Assembly (NCBI GenBank): GCA_020747065.1
Contig: JAGMVK010000004.1
Coordinates: 1,550,001-1,614,000, forward strand
Direction: 5' to 3'
Origin: Cadophora sp. MPI-SDFR-AT-0126
Taxonomy: Eukaryota; Ascomycota; Leotiomycetes; Helotiales; Ploettnerulaceae
Length of the DNA stretch: 64,000 nucleotides
How positions within the stretch are numbered: the first letter of the stretch is position 1; the number at the start of each line of letters is the position of its first letter. Shown piece by piece: positions 23,203-35,315 of the stretch. The notes beneath the pieces were generated by a model that had not been told where the DNA came from, did no database searches, and saw only the letters and a list, made by a program, of their open reading frames with translations. The translations under genes were made by a program, and so were the position numbers.

Positions 23203-24553
23203 ATGAACAGATGCGGACACGTATAGGGGCACAGACACAAATTAGATCTTTCTTTCCTTTGAAGATGTGCATGCGGCGCAGGCTGCTCGGCTGGGCTTTT
23301 GGACCCGAGACTATGAGGTTACCATACGTTCTATGTACGCATTAGACTAGCTTTGTAGTCAAGAATACAGTAAAAATATTTCAAGTTGAGTTGAGCAGGG
23401 TTTCGTGAACTCGTATTAGGCAAGTTACTCTTCCCAAGAGGGCTCAGCAAGCAAGGCTTCAAGCGAGCGTAATTTTGCGTGGATATTCTTGGTAGATGCG
23501 AGCGATTCTGGCAACCGGCCCTCCGCATTCACAACGCCAGCATTGTGTAGTCAACAAACCGTTAAGGGTGACGGTCGAAGGTGACTGAAGATAACTCATA
23601 ATGATTCTCCGGCAGTGGATCAATGTCAACTATATATAAGTAGAACATAGACCCGGCGGGAAAACACATGTTGACCTGAGTGCGAAGGATGGAATTCTCC
23701 ATGATCGGGCAAGGTTTCATCTCCGTACAGTTTAGATGGTAGCCAGAGTCAACAACAGTTTTAGCAGACCATTCAAGAATCCAGAAACAAGTCCCATCAA
23801 CAAGTCTCTGCGAGACAAGACTACCCGCCACGCACGCCATCAAATCGGAACATTCCCTTCTCCGCAGCGTGTGCATTAATACCACCTTAATGCACAAACA
23901 AGGGACCAGGAAATCACTTTTCAGACTACATGCAAATCAGACGACAAATGACGACGGTTGTGCATGAGGAGCTCATGCATCTGATTGTGGATACTGCTAA
24001 AATGCAGAAGGAAAAGATCGTGTAAGAAATTTTGAAGAAAATTGGAGGCGGCTGCGGGGTGGAACTAGTGCCTGTGGATTGGGCGGATGTGCTGTGGATA
24101 GGAACGATTAAAGGACGATACGGTACTACTTGCACTTGGGTGATAGTGACTAGGATTCTGGTAAATGGACACTGATGTTTTAGGAAGTGTTTTGTGATAT
24201 TTAAAACGTAAATAAGGATGTCCATTTTCATTGTATGGAATTAGGCTCAGGTAATCGTGAGAAAGACGTCTTCCTGCCAAGACAGTTGTTGCTTTCAAGG
24301 GGCAACAAGCGAGACATGGGTTATTGAGGGGTTGAGCTAGCCTTATCTTATCGGGTGGCATGCGCTGCAAGAAAAAAATCAAAGCTTTTAAAGTCACCCC
24401 TCCATCTAGACTTTAACTTTTGCATACTTCTCCTTCCTTCAACCTCACTCAATCCACCTCAATTCAATCCAATTTACCAACTCAAGACATTGAATCCTTC
24501 TGCAAACCACTTCTGTTCATATTTCGATACCAGAGACAATCAATTCAGACAAT
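23203..24553. other. Intergenic and ARG1 promoter
   Basis: About 1.35 kb. A Cys-containing minus-strand frame (23562-23897, 111 codons) is open but has no recognisable family or signal peptide. The region just upstream of ARG1 (24400-24553) is CT/CA-rich, typical of a highly expressed fungal leader. Confidence 0.4.
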
Positions 24554-26425
24554 ATGGCTAAGGACAAGGTAGGTGATGGTCTGAGGGTTGAGTCACCGCT
24601 CTTGTTGACAGAGACAGGTCTGCCTCGCATACTCCGGTGGTCTCGACACCTCTTGCATTCTCAGATGGTTGATTGAGGCTGGTTACGATGGTATGTTTAC
24701 TCTCAGCCCAGTTCTACCTTTGCCAAAGCTAATTGATCAACAGTTGTCTGCTTCATGGCCGATGTCGGTCAAGAGGGTATGCCCACACCGACCTACCCAC
24801 TCTACAAAATTATACCTCGGAACGAAACTGACATGATGGAAACACAGAGGACTTCGAGGCTGCTAAGTCAAAGGCATTGAAGATTGGAGCCGTCGCATGC
24901 TACATCGAGGATCTGCGAAAGGAGTTCATCGAGGAGCTCTGCTTCCCAGCCGTGCAATGCAACGCCATCTACGAGAACGTCTACCTGCTCGGCACATCTC
25001 TCGCTCGCCCAGTCATTGCCCGTGCTCAGATCGCCGTTGCCCAGAAGGAGAAGTGCTTCGCTGTCAGCCACGGATGTACTGGAAAGGGTAACGATCAGGT
25101 CAGATTCGAGCTTGCATTCTATGCTCTGCAGCCAAAGATCAAGGTTATTGCTCCATGGAGAATGCCAGAGTTCTACGAGCGTTTCCCTGGTCGTGATGCA
25201 CTTCTGGACTACGCTGCTGCTACCGGTATCCCTGTTAGCAGCACCAAGAGCAAGCCTTGGTCAATGGATGAAAACTTGGCACATTGCTCGTATGAAGCTG
25301 GTATGTTCGTCCATTCTTAGAGAATGGCTCTTGGGAGACATTCCGAGAGGGCTCGTAAAAGTTGATAAGGCAATTGGTTTCATTCAATACTAAATGATTC
25401 CTAGGTATCCTCGAGGACCCCGACACCACCCCCCCTACAGACATGTGGAAGCTCGTAAGCCACCTTATCATGGTCACGGCTCTTTATTTCAAGCTGGATT
25501 ATATGTTGGAGTCTTGTCGCGGAAAATTCTATGCACAATTGCCGGAAATAACAGGGCTCATTCGAGGCTGGACATTGCTAACATAATCTCTTGCAGACTG
25601 TTGACCCAATGGATGCCCCAGATAAGCCAGAGGATTTCACCCTCTTCTTCGCAAAGGGACTTCCAGTGAAGCTGGTTATTAGCAACAAGACCATCACTGA
25701 CCCAGTTGAGCTTTTCTTGGAGGTCAGTACAGCAGTAGTCTCTATCACGAAGTATTTCAATTGACTTGTATTCTGTAGGTCAACGCCATTGCCCGCCGCA
25801 ACGGTGTTGGACGTATCGATATTGTGGAGAACCGATTCAGTAAGCATTTCGGTTCCTAGCCAGTTCTGTAAACACACTAACCTCAAAACAGTCGGTCTTA
25901 AGTCCCGTGGATGCTACGAGACCCCAGGTCTTACCTGCCTTCGTGGCGCTCACATCGATCTTGAGGGTCTCGTACTCGACCGTGAGGTTCGCGCTCTCCG
26001 TGATCAATTCCTTACCTTCAACTACGCCAAGATTCTGTACAGTATGTCCCTCAGCCAGAACTCTTTCTAGCTTTACAAAGCTAATCTCGTAATCAGACGG
26101 TCTTTACTTTTCACCAGAGCGTGAGTTCCTCGAGCAGAGCATCGTAGCCTCCCAAAAGGACGTCAACGGTCAAGTCAGATGCCGTGTCTACAAGGGCTCC
26201 TTCTCCGTCCTCGGTCGCTCTTCAGAGACCTCCAAGCTCTACGACGCATCTGAGAGCTCCATGGACGAGATTGGTGATTTCGCTCCTTCTGAGACTGGTG
26301 GTTTCATCACCGTAAGTCCTCTGCTGTTCCCTTTTGATCCATTCGATACTAACCATAACCAGGTCCAAGCCATCCGCCTCAAGAAGTACGGCCAAGCTAA
26401 GGCAGATGCTGGTGAGCGTCTATGA
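24554..26425 (+). CDS. arg1: Argininosuccinate synthase
   Basis: Ten exons: 24554..24568, 24618..24690, 24744..24776, 24848..25300, 25405..25454, 25597..25722, 25779..25839, 25892..26041, 26097..26311, 26363..26425; 1239 nt, 412 aa, the expected length. The P-loop-type motif AYSGGLDTS is at residues 9-17, followed by the [13 protein letters not shown] segment, the ATP/citrulline motif [25 protein letters not shown] and a C-terminal [16 protein letters not shown]. The enzyme joins citrulline and aspartate with ATP hydrolysis to AMP in arginine synthesis, in the cytosol. Nine introns is many for such a compact gene. Intron 1, directly after five codons, carries a perfect TGAGTCA site. Confidence 0.97.
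24589..24595. promoter_or_regulatory. Gcn4/CPC1-type TGAGTCA site inside ARG1 intron 1
   Basis: The palindromic 7-mer TGAGTCA is a perfect match to the Gcn4/CpcA/CPC1 bZIP site, which controls amino-acid biosynthesis genes in fungi. It lies 35 bp after the ATG in the first intron. I saw no equal match in the ~600 bp upstream. Its function is inferred from motif and gene identity. Confidence 0.45.
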
Positions 26426-27020
26426 GTTATACGATAGAAAGGGAACAAAATAATGGTGGGATGGGATTTCTGTACGGCGTTATCTCCTCGAGTGTCTCCC
26501 CTAATGTCGCCAAAAGGGATCGGGCAGTAAGCGTTCGCGGATTGATATTTTAAAAGCAAAGGGGACAGAAAGGATTTTTGTGACGACAAAGGAAAATAAA
26601 AAATCTTTTAAAGAGATAAATTTCCACAGGGAATACGACCTACGCGCAAATGTATGCGTGACTTGGCGCCCGGCTCTGCCCCTTCTCTTAGACCCTACTT
26701 CAGATTCTGATGACACTTCGGGCAAGATTACAAGCTGAAAGTGCAGCTCTCATATACCCCGCCCCCATAATACTACTCTACGTATGCAACAGACCGGACG
26801 CCATTGCCAGCTCCCACTAATTTTCCTCCTTGTTCTGGCATCTGTAGTCTAGCACCTCTTTTCGCTTTTCTGCTGATCCATCAACACTATCCATCTCATA
26901 TAAAATACAGAACTCGCTCTCTAAAACTCCAATGCCAAAAGTCTATGAAATCTATTGCCCCGTCTGAGAAACCCCAAGTTCCTAAAGCAAACCCAAAACA
27001 CCTTTTCACACCTCAATCGC
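26426..27020. other. Convergent 3' region
   Basis: About 595 bp between ARG1 and the C6 regulator, which run toward each other. AT-rich; no feature recognised. Confidence 0.5.
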
Positions 27021-28481
27021 TCAATCCACAACGCCTACAGTAGTCTTCGCCCACTCCACCCACTCCTCCCACTCCTTATCCACCTCTTTCGCATAAACCA
27101 ACAATGCCCTTACCAATCTCCTCCCCGCAGTCCTTGTGAACCACCAATACGAGAAAATATCCAACACAACACCATAATGAAAAAAGAGAAGACAGGCTAG
27201 CGGATCATTGCGTTCCAGTAAGGAGAAAATTGAGGTGCTGATCTTGTGGGGCCAGGTAAGGGCTGGGGGTTGAGAGAGTGTTGAAAGGGGCGAGATGATT
27301 TCCGAGAGGGATTTACAGGCTTCAAGGAGTTCGGTTTGGTTTTTTGAGCTGCGTTGGGTGATGCGGGACTCGAGGCGGGCCAGAGAGGTGAGGATTTGTC
27401 TGTTGGAGGTTAGCTGGGATGTTAGAATGTGTGGGTCGGAGTGGATGGCTTACGGGCAAAGTTTTTGGCCGTTCAGTAGAGCAACTCTATTTCGGCAATT
27501 GTAAGCTTGACATGTCCTTCTAATCAAATGTGAATCGGTGGAATGGGAGGATCTTTTTATACTGACTCTTCGGCACCAGGCACCACCGGCCTCGGCTTCA
27601 CAGCCTCCGGGTCAAGCACTGGCAAAAAGAAATCCTTCAACACCCCATTCCTCAACACTGCCTCCGACTGAGTAATCACCAGCTCCATACCTTCCAACAG
27701 CTTCCTCAGCCCCAGCAAGTCAGCCAGCGGATTCCTCGACGCTTCGTCGTCAGGATCATCGAACACCCCTGGTATGGCACTAGACAGCACCAGCACGAAG
27801 ATAGAACACACGGCTACGGCTTCGCAATTCTCTGAGCTGATTCGACAGAGTGCTTTGTTTAGGCCGGCGAGGGTCAAGTCTTGATAGCGCAGTGCAGTCT
27901 GCAGCCATGATTTCTTCGCACTCGTTTCCAGATGCGCAAGATGCAGGGCTGAGATGGCGAGGAGGCCGTCTAACAGAAAGGTGTGTTCGAGTGCCATGTT
28001 GGGCACGTGAACTTGCCAGCAGTAAACGTCTGATTCCCGTGGAAAGAATGTCATGTAGGTTGAGGTGATGAAGTGGTGGAGGAGTTTGAGCTCGAGCGTT
28101 CGGGCTGGGAGAGGGCCTTGAGATCTCTCTCGGAGGAGGGGATCTGTTGCCCCGTCTAATGGTGATTGCCCATTTTCGAAACCCGTATTGGGTTGGAAGT
28201 GACAGACCAGTTCGCGTTTTGTACAGGGAGTGCATGTCGGGCGTTGTTCGTCGCACTGTATGGCGTTAGATTATTGTTGATACTTAAAGACGTTGGAGTG
28301 GCAAGGATGCAAGTTGCCTGTTGCTACTAAAACCTTTACAGCAGGTGCGTTCCAATAGAGGTGCAGATATAAACGAAGTAGATTGACAAATTGTTAGCAG
28401 AAATTATCTTACCTTCACGTGTCTCCTCTTACATTGCAGACAACCATTATGAGATTTGCGGTGCGATCGCCGAGGCGGCAT
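27021..28481 (-). CDS. Zn2Cys6 fungal-specific transcription factor
   Basis: Four exons: complement(27021..27399, 27454..27486, 27567..28255, 28413..28481); 1170 nt, 389 aa. The binuclear zinc cluster has exact spacing C14-x2-C17-x6-C24-x6-C31-x2-C34-x6-C41 and is split by a 157-nt intron after residue 23, between the two halves of the cluster. The preceding PPRRSHRKSHNGC is the usual basic start. The rest (about residues 65-389) resembles the short C-terminal domain found in sterol-uptake-control-type regulators (NMALEHTFLLDGLLAISALHLAH). Such proteins bind CGG-containing sites in the nucleus. The target pathway is not evident from the neighbours; the nearest is ARG1, convergent. A 33-nt exon 3 is supported by frame continuity at both ends. 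Confidence 0.88.
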
Positions 28482-29337
28482 CCCTCCCGGTTAATTGGCA
28501 CTGAGCCCGAAGAAGGAAGTCAACAAACAGAACGTGATTTACAGTGGGTGCCGTGCAATGAGAGTTAAGAAAAGTGAGTTGACAAGTGAGAAAATACGAA
28601 GATACGACGACATTGATATCCTTCTTTCTGATGTAATCCGAAGCTGCCGGGACCAGCGCCAAGACCCTGGTTTTGACCGAAAATTCGGTCGAAAACTTCT
28701 TTCAAGGCTGACGAGCTGACTACTCGGGTTGTTGGAATTTCCGAGTTGTGCTAATGTTTTAGGTTCAGTTAGGGTTGCGGCTGTGCCGGATAGGAATTGT
28801 TCGCTTCGCTTGCTTATGCAACGGAAGACCCGGTTGTTGAAAATAGGGGCTGCATGTTGACTTCACATGCTTGGTAGGCAGTATCGAGTATCGAAGAACA
28901 GTGATTTAGGATGGGCTGCCTCCTCTAAATGTTTTTCGTCTGAGCGTTATTCGCTGCTACAGCCACCTCTTTCTGCAGAAACATCAAGAAATAACCGCAA
29001 TCGCATGAAACGATGCCAGCTTCGATGCTATGGAAAGAAATGCATTGGAATTACGCTGCAGCACTTCCATCTCGGTCAGCCGAAGCTTCCTTCAACTCAT
29101 ACTTGAAAATGATCAGCAAGCATTGTTGAGAGCATATGAAATGCTGCTTCCGTTGACTGAGTTGATCTTGCGACTGTGAACCGAAAGAGTTCGATGAATG
29201 ACGAGGCGACCTTTTACTCGCTACCAACATGTAAACCTCCCCGCAATCTTCAAGAGGGGATCGATGATACCATGCTGACCTATCATGATTTTACAAAGAT
29301 ATGCTATGATGTCTACATCTAGCAACCTCGCTCCTTA
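28482..29337. other. Intergenic
   Basis: About 860 bp containing the C6-regulator promoter and the 3' flank of the membrane glycoprotein gene. Short ORFs only. Confidence 0.45.
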
Positions 29338-30244
29338 TTACCCCATTCCGACATCCCGCATCGACTTCGCCTGTCCATCATGTACCTCCTCTGTCCTCAC
29401 ATTATGAAATGACTTCTGATCCTCCTCTGAATATTGTGGCTCGATTGCAACCTGACTTTGAGATGTCGCCAACCTTCTTCTTCTCTTCCAAAACAAAATA
29501 CCCACTACCAACAGCGCACACACGAACACAAAAGCCATAGCAGACCCAATACCAATTCCGATCTTTGCTCCTCTCGCTAGCTCGGAATGATGACTAGTCG
29601 AGTCCGACGTCTCTGTACTGCTTGGCTCTGCAATGGACGTGACGACGTTCGTACTAGTAGCTTCTGGCTTGGCGAAGAGAATGCCATTGACCTGCACACC
29701 CCAGATAGAAGTTGGTTCCGAGATCGAAGTGCTGGTAGTGGTCCACGTGCCTGAAGCGACCGTTTGAATGTAGGTAATCATCTGAGTCGGCAAAGGGGAA
29801 TTGCATTGGAGCGGATTTGGCGCTGAAGCCCAGTCCACGAAATTATAACCCCTGTACAAATTAGCAAATTGAAGCTTACGAATATTTGGTGGATACTCAC
29901 GAGGGACAACAACCGACCCTGGTACTGCTCTGGTCCAACACACTCATTGCGACAGTTTTGTAAGCTTCAGGACAAACCATCTTGTATCCACCCAACTCAG
30001 TCCTAGTCGTCAAGTCCGTAGCTGCATTTTGCTCCCACCAAAGTGAAGCTTGAGACGGCACACAGGCGGGTCCGGTATTGTGAGTTGCATAGCCGGGGTC
30101 GAATGCAAACAGGCTGGGACCACCTTCAAGAACGGGGTTGACAAACAGAGAAGAGCAGCCTGCTTGAGCAGGATACGCTGTACTGAGCGGTAGGTACGTG
30201 GTCGTTGTACCAGAGCTCGTGATCAGTATAGGAGAGAGAGACAT
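29338..30244 (-). CDS. Single-pass membrane glycoprotein with Cys-rich extracellular domain
   Basis: Two exons: complement(29338..29851, 29901..30244); 858 nt, 285 aa. The N-terminal half has TTTYLPLSTAYPAQAGCSS, a WW pair, a CPEAYKTV segment and a CCPSGYNF motif, a pattern common in fungal surface proteins of unknown function. A Thr/Ser-rich stalk follows (about 165-200), then one membrane helix at about 208-232 (IGIGSAMAFVFVCALLVVGI) with a KRRRR stop-transfer signal and a ~55-residue cytosolic tail. The layout resembles sensor or WSC-like type I proteins, but there is no WSC domain. No signal peptide is visible at the ATG used; a further 5' exon may exist. Confidence 0.75.
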
Positions 30245-30739
30245 CCTCACGAGGTCAGAATCGACCGAAGAGGTCGTTGAACATGAGAAAGACGAGGAGA
30301 TGAAGTTGGAATAAAGTCAAGACCTTGTCCAGCCTTACGTACTGACATGGAAAGAGGCGTATCACAGCCAAGACTGTGCCTCCTCCTCCAGGATGCAATG
30401 CAACCCGATGTGCACCTTTAAGATTGCACGATTTTCAGCCGCGTCCTCATGGAGACCAGCAGGTGGGGACGATATGTCAGAATTGTCTGCACAGACTCCC
30501 ATCCCAGTCTCGGGAGCCAAGCCGTCTGATGTCCCCAAGCGACTGCCGTAGCGTGCCTGGCAAAATCAGGGGTCTCGAACAAAAGTCACTGGCGCGACCA
30601 TTGGCCCGTGACTGGACCATCAACATCAAAGAACAACCACGCGTCTCCTCTATTTCTCTATCCTGATCATACGCGCCTCAACAGTCAACGATTCCCGGAA
30701 GTAGTACATATATCATTTATCCCGTATCCATCCGCCAAG
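30245..30739. other. Divergent promoter region
   Basis: About 495 bp between the membrane glycoprotein and NUC1 genes. The NUC1 frame stays open upstream of its ATG to 30608, but that part is Pro/His-rich and lies before the mitochondrial signal, so it is treated as leader. Confidence 0.45.
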
Positions 30740-31795
30740 ATGTCAAAGACTACAATAGCAATCATAGCGGCTGTAAGCGCTGCAACGGGTGCAGGAGTTA
30801 CAGCAGCCATGTATTCCACGCGCTCAGAAAAGAAGATTCAAGCCGTTCAATCCTCGACAGCACTTTCCACGACATCTACAACGACATCTCCTCCTGCTCC
30901 TGTACCAGGAAGTCTCCCTCTCTCACCGAAAGCCATCATCCCTCCCGTCGACCCAGCAGGCCTTTTCCAATATGGCTTCCCAGGTCCAGTAGCAGACCTC
31001 GCAACTCGTAACGCACTGGTATCCTCCTTCGACCGCCGACTACGAAATCCCTCCTGGGTAGCAGAACACATCACACCCGCCTCCCTCGCCGCCTCGCACG
31101 GAGACCGAAAACACAGCGTCTTCCTAGAAGACCCTTCCGTGCCCGAGAAGTTCAGGGGCAAGCTAAAAGACTACTTCCGCAGCGGCTATGACAGAGGGCA
31201 TCAAGTGCCCGCCGCCGACGCGAAATGGAGCCAGGACGCCATGAATGACACTTTCTACCTGACGAACATGTGTCCGCAGGTCGGCGAGGGCTTCAACAGA
31301 GATTACTGGGCGCACTTCGAGGATTTCTGCCGCAGACTCACGCAGCGATATCCGTCTGTCAGGATCGTGACTGGGCCGTTATACCTGCCTAAACGGGATG
31401 CCGTGGATGGGAAGTGGAGGGTCTCGTACGAAGTCATCGGTAATCCACCGAATATCGCAGTACCGACGCATTTCTACAAGGTTATTTTTGCGGAGGATGG
31501 GACGACGTCTGGACCTGTTGCTGTTGGCGCCTTCGTGCTTCCGAATGCGGCGATCCCGAACGAGAAGCCGATTACGGATTTCGAGGTCCCGATCGAGGCC
31601 GTGGAGAGGGCGAGTGGCTTGGAGTTTGCGACGAAGTTGCCGGTGCAGAGGCGGAAGAGGCTTTGTGCGGATACGGTGTGCAGTTTGATTATTAGGGAAT
31701 ATGCGGCTAGGCAGAAAGCGTTTGGGAAGGGTGAGGGACCGGTTGTGGAGAGGAGGACGAGTCCCAGGAATTTGACGGCTTCTGGAGGCAATTAG
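30740..31795 (+). CDS. nuc1: Mitochondrial DNA/RNA non-specific nuclease (NUC1 / endonuclease G-like)
   Basis: Intronless, 351 aa. The start MSKTTIAIIAAVSAATGAGV is a hydrophobic mitochondrial/inner-membrane anchor as in yeast Nuc1. A Ser/Thr/Pro linker follows (about 35-65). The beta-beta-alpha-metal nuclease domain runs from about 75 to 320. The active-site motif is DRGHQVPAADAK near residue 150 (His general base), with the metal-binding Asn in FNRDYW about 30 residues later. The family is a homodimeric Mg2+-dependent nuclease of the intermembrane space that acts in mitochondrial DNA metabolism and in cell death. The last 30 residues are a variable basic tail. Confidence 0.93.
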   Translation: MSKTTIAIIAAVSAATGAGVTAAMYSTRSEKKIQAVQSSTALSTTSTTTSPPAPVPGSLPLSPKAIIPPVDPAGLFQYGFPGPVADLATRNALVSSFDRRLRNPSWVAEHITPASLAASHGDRKHSVFLEDPSVPEKFRGKLKDYFRSGYDRGHQVPAADAKWSQDAMNDTFYLTNMCPQVGEGFNRDYWAHFEDFCRRLTQRYPSVRIVTGPLYLPKRDAVDGKWRVSYEVIGNPPNIAVPTHFYKVIFAEDGTTSGPVAVGAFVLPNAAIPNEKPITDFEVPIEAVERASGLEFATKLPVQRRKRLCADTVCSLIIREYAARQKAFGKGEGPVVERRTSPRNLTASGGN

Positions 31796-32281
31796 ATATT
31801 GTAGGCTTATGGGTTCCTAGGTTGACTGGGTAGAGAAAGGAGCTCGCGAGAGCAGATATATTCGCATTTGCATGGCGGTTTCATTTGAAATGTTGGTAGA
31901 GGGGAGAGGTACTTGCATAGCATATCAGCATGGCGTTCTTTGTCACTTTGAGGCATTTGCATTTATGGATTGTAGTTTACATCACTATTAGCATACTCAA
32001 TACCCAGTCTAATGCATGAACTTAGCTAGAAGTTTTTCATCTTGACAGTGACATAGCGGTAGATTTCCAAGTCTAGTCATGCACTGGGCATATCATGAAA
32101 GTAGGGACATCACAATTCTTGATAGCCATCAAGATCCAAGTTTTGATTCAGCTGCAGCGACGGATTCTTTCGAGGTCCACTAAAGACTCTTCTCTACGAA
32201 CGCCAAATTCCATTCCTGTTATACAAATACTCTAATCTTCTACCCGTTGTCCTGAACCAGGTAAAGTAGCTACTAGATCAC
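31796..32281. other. Convergent 3' region
   Basis: About 490 bp between NUC1 and PFS2 stops. AT-rich, no gene seen. Confidence 0.5.
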
Positions 32282-34504
32282 TTATCTCGCACGTGTATAC
32301 TTCCCTCTCCTCTGCTCCATCTGCAAACTCTCCTCTTGGCTCGGCAGGGGACCTCTCCTCCTTACACTACCAGCACCACCAGCCTGCTCACTGCCCTGTC
32401 TCTCCTCACCACCCATCCCAGGAATCGGGAAAGGAGGCTGTTGTCCCATACCAGGCGGCGGTGGAAATCCAGGCGGTAAGCCAAATCCAGGGGGAGGTGG
32501 CATACCAGGAATGATCATCCCGGGAGGGGGAGGAGGCATCTGACCAGGAAGTGGTGGCGGCAAGCCAGCTTTCTGCATCATTTCAGCCAGAGCGGCGAAG
32601 TCAGGTGGATTATTGAGATCCATGCCCGGTGGAGGAGGAGGCACACCAGTTCCGTATGGTATTTGAGGCGGCGGTGGTTGGTACTGTGAGAGTGACGGCG
32701 GAGGAGCATTCCCCATCCCCGGAATGATGGGCTGAGCGCCGCCTGGGAGAGGAAGACCTGGGATACCTGGAAAGCCAGGGAGTTTGGCAGGCATTTTCTG
32801 GTCGACGAGACCCTCGGTTTCATCTTCCAACTCTTGCTCCTCCTCTTCCTGGCGTTGACGGCGGCCACCGCGGCGATCCCAGGTTCCTTGTGCTTCGGCG
32901 GCGGCTTCGCCGATGTGATGTCTGTCGTTCGCTATGTCTACGTCGCCTGGTCGAGCGCGTGTCCAGAATTTGGTAGTGCGGTCGTTGGACCCTGATGCGA
33001 GGATGTGGCCTAGCGGGTGCCAATCCAGAGACCAGATTGGGAACTCGTGGGCGTGCTTTATTTTGTGGGCTGGGTAGATCGTTTGGGCTGCGGCTGTTGA
33101 TGGTGACGTGCTGTCCCATGGTGCTAGCGTAGGGACTGTTCCTGGTGGGTTGTTGGGCTCATCGAGCAAGTAGTGGAAGATTGCTCCGTCGCCTCCTCCG
33201 GTGCTGATCATGTTCGAATGAATCGGATGCCAAGTCAGCGTGGATATCTCCTTCTCGTGCCCTTTCAAAAGGACTATGTCACGCATCATTCGGAGGTCGA
33301 ATACACGTGCTATCTGGTCTCGTGCTGAAGTTGCTAGGCAGTCGCCTCTGACTCGTTCGAAGAGTGTCTTGGTGAGGGTATTCTTGTGTCCATGTAATGT
33401 TGTTAGGACACGACTTGTACGCGGGTCCCATAGCTTAACCAAATGATCCTTTGATCCAGATACGATCAGGCCCTTGGTAGGATGCCAATCAACACTTTTG
33501 ACGTCCCAACCATGCCCCTCGAGGACAGACTCCTCTGTGCCTAAAGCAAAATCGAAAATCTTCAATCTTGAATCGTCGGCAGCCGTAATAAACTTCGAGT
33601 CATTCGGACTGAATGCAATATCTCTGATCGCATCACTGTGTCCTTGGATCACTTTGACATTATTGAAATTCGGCTGCCAGTACTTGATCATTCCATCATG
33701 ATCAGCTGACAGAAGCCAGTCATTATTATGAGAATAAGACAGAGCTCGGATAGCAACATCATGTGCTTGCATAATAGTCTCGAAATTGAAACCAGTACCA
33801 TTCCATAGCGTAAATTCGCCACTGCTTGAGCCTGTGAGTAATCGTCGGCCATCTGGTGTCCACCGGACGACATTGACTGGATGTTTGTTCTTGTTTAAAG
33901 AAGTGTGAAGATGTCGAGCCGGAATCGTATCAGCAGGCTCCGTAATTCTTGCAAGAGGCGGGATCATCTACTGCGATTAGTAAAAGAACGATGGCTTGCA
34001 GTGAACACTTACATCCACGATGTAGCTTGCACTCGGTCTTTCCATCTCCCCTTGATACCCGCCTTTGAATCTCGGTTGCCGGTTCCGCATCCAATGCACC
34101 ATAGTCGATCCATAATCAGTCACCGGCCCTGACACAACAATTAGCCATGTTTATTTACTGCTAGTGAACAGCTTGAAAGAACAGAGATTTCAACAGCATC
34201 CTGACGAATCACGTGCTGATCATCTTCTCATTCACAGGCTCCTCAAGAACTGAACGCAAACGCCGTAGATGCTCCAAGTGGAGACTGCTTCTCTCCAACA
34301 CTCTACACATGGGTTTCCATTGGATGTTGACTTGCAGTTCAAGACCCAGGTGTTCTCACGGTGCCTCGCCCAGAACAAACCCTCTCATCACAAGTGCGAC
34401 TTACTTCTGCCTCTTCCACGAATGAAGACTCCCTCATATCCTCCGCCACCTCCTCCGCCCCCTTGGCCACCATGGTCGCGCTCGCCGCGTTGATCGTATG
34501 CCAT
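32282..34504 (-). CDS. pfs2: Polyadenylation factor subunit 2 (WD40, WDR33/Pfs2)
   Basis: Three exons: complement(32282..33967, 34013..34128, 34405..34504); 1902 nt, 633 aa. The N-terminus is Gly/Arg-rich, then [19 protein letters not shown] and SYIVDMIPP, which are signature Pfs2 sequences. Seven WD40 blades span about residues 90-400 ([52 protein letters not shown]). The C-terminal 190 residues are Pro/Gly-rich ([12 protein letters not shown] type), as in filamentous-fungal orthologues. The protein is part of the cleavage and polyadenylation factor and contacts the AAUAAA-type signal. The exon 3 acceptor is the TAG just before the ATG at 33967; the AG three bases earlier would create a stop. 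Confidence 0.95.
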
Positions 34505-34788
34505 GGTCACTACCGGGTCATTCTCGAGGTTTGTGCGCTGTCAGATGAGGCTCTGTTGCTGAAATGACCAGAAATAGTTCGCAGTAGCGATAGGCGAGGT
34601 CCAGGAGAAGTCACACGGAGATGTGTCGTCGCGAGTTGTCCCACAGGTGAATGTCATCTGCTCAAAGATCACGTTTCTGATATGAAAGCTTTCCATCCAT
34701 CATGTCCTGTCCTGTCCTGTCCTGACAAGGGTTGTGGATCCGGAACTTTCACCTTTGATCGGAATGGATTATCGTTTCCCCTGGCTTG

Positions 34789-34821
<33 letters not shown>

Positions 34822-35315
34822 TTTTGGCTGGCCATGGATTTCTCCCTCTCCCTCTCCCCTCCTTGATCCCGTCCGTCCCCCGTTCCCAACACCGACGCAC
34901 GCAGCCAATTCAACCAGTCCAGAGGCAAAACTTACCTTACCCCACCCAATTGCATCAACAGAACCCCTCTCCCTTTTATGATTACCAGAGTATACAATAG
35001 AGTATTCTCCATGTTTCTTTTTCCCCTTTGCCATTCCAATCCTCATTCCAAGCTTTTGGCAGGAATTTCGATCATCCTCTTTCTGTTCGTGCACATACCG
35101 AGCGAGCTAGACTAGGTAGCTTGGCTCCTTCCTGCCTTTCCCTGCCCCGCCACAGTCGTCCCGCTTCTGGCTCTCCTCCTGTCGCATTGATCCCAGTCCT
35201 TGTTCTGTTATTATCTTCTTCAACTCCTTAACTCAAGAATCTCTCTTGGGTCGAGGACATCCTCGAGGACGTTTACTTTCATTTTACTTTTCTATCTTAT
35301 TTTGACTTCGAAACA
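34505..35315. other. Divergent promoter region with two short tandem repeats
   Basis: About 810 bp between PFS2 and the DGAT1-type gene. It holds a CCTGT tandem run around 34704-34724 and five exact copies of GCTCGT at 34789-34818, then a long CT-rich tract up to 35300 that looks like a transcribed fungal leader. Confidence 0.6.
34789..34818 (+). repeat. Hexanucleotide microsatellite (GCTCGT)5
   Basis: Five perfect tandem GCTCGT units followed by a partial one. It lies in the non-coding region upstream of the acyltransferase gene. Confidence 0.9.

Noticed and set aside
23562..23897. Possible small Cys-rich protein on the minus strand
   Set aside because: No signal peptide, no even Cys pattern and no supporting exon structure.
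30608..30739. N-terminal extension of NUC1
   Set aside because: It would bury the mitochondrial anchor 44 residues inside the protein; the ATG at 30740 fits the family.
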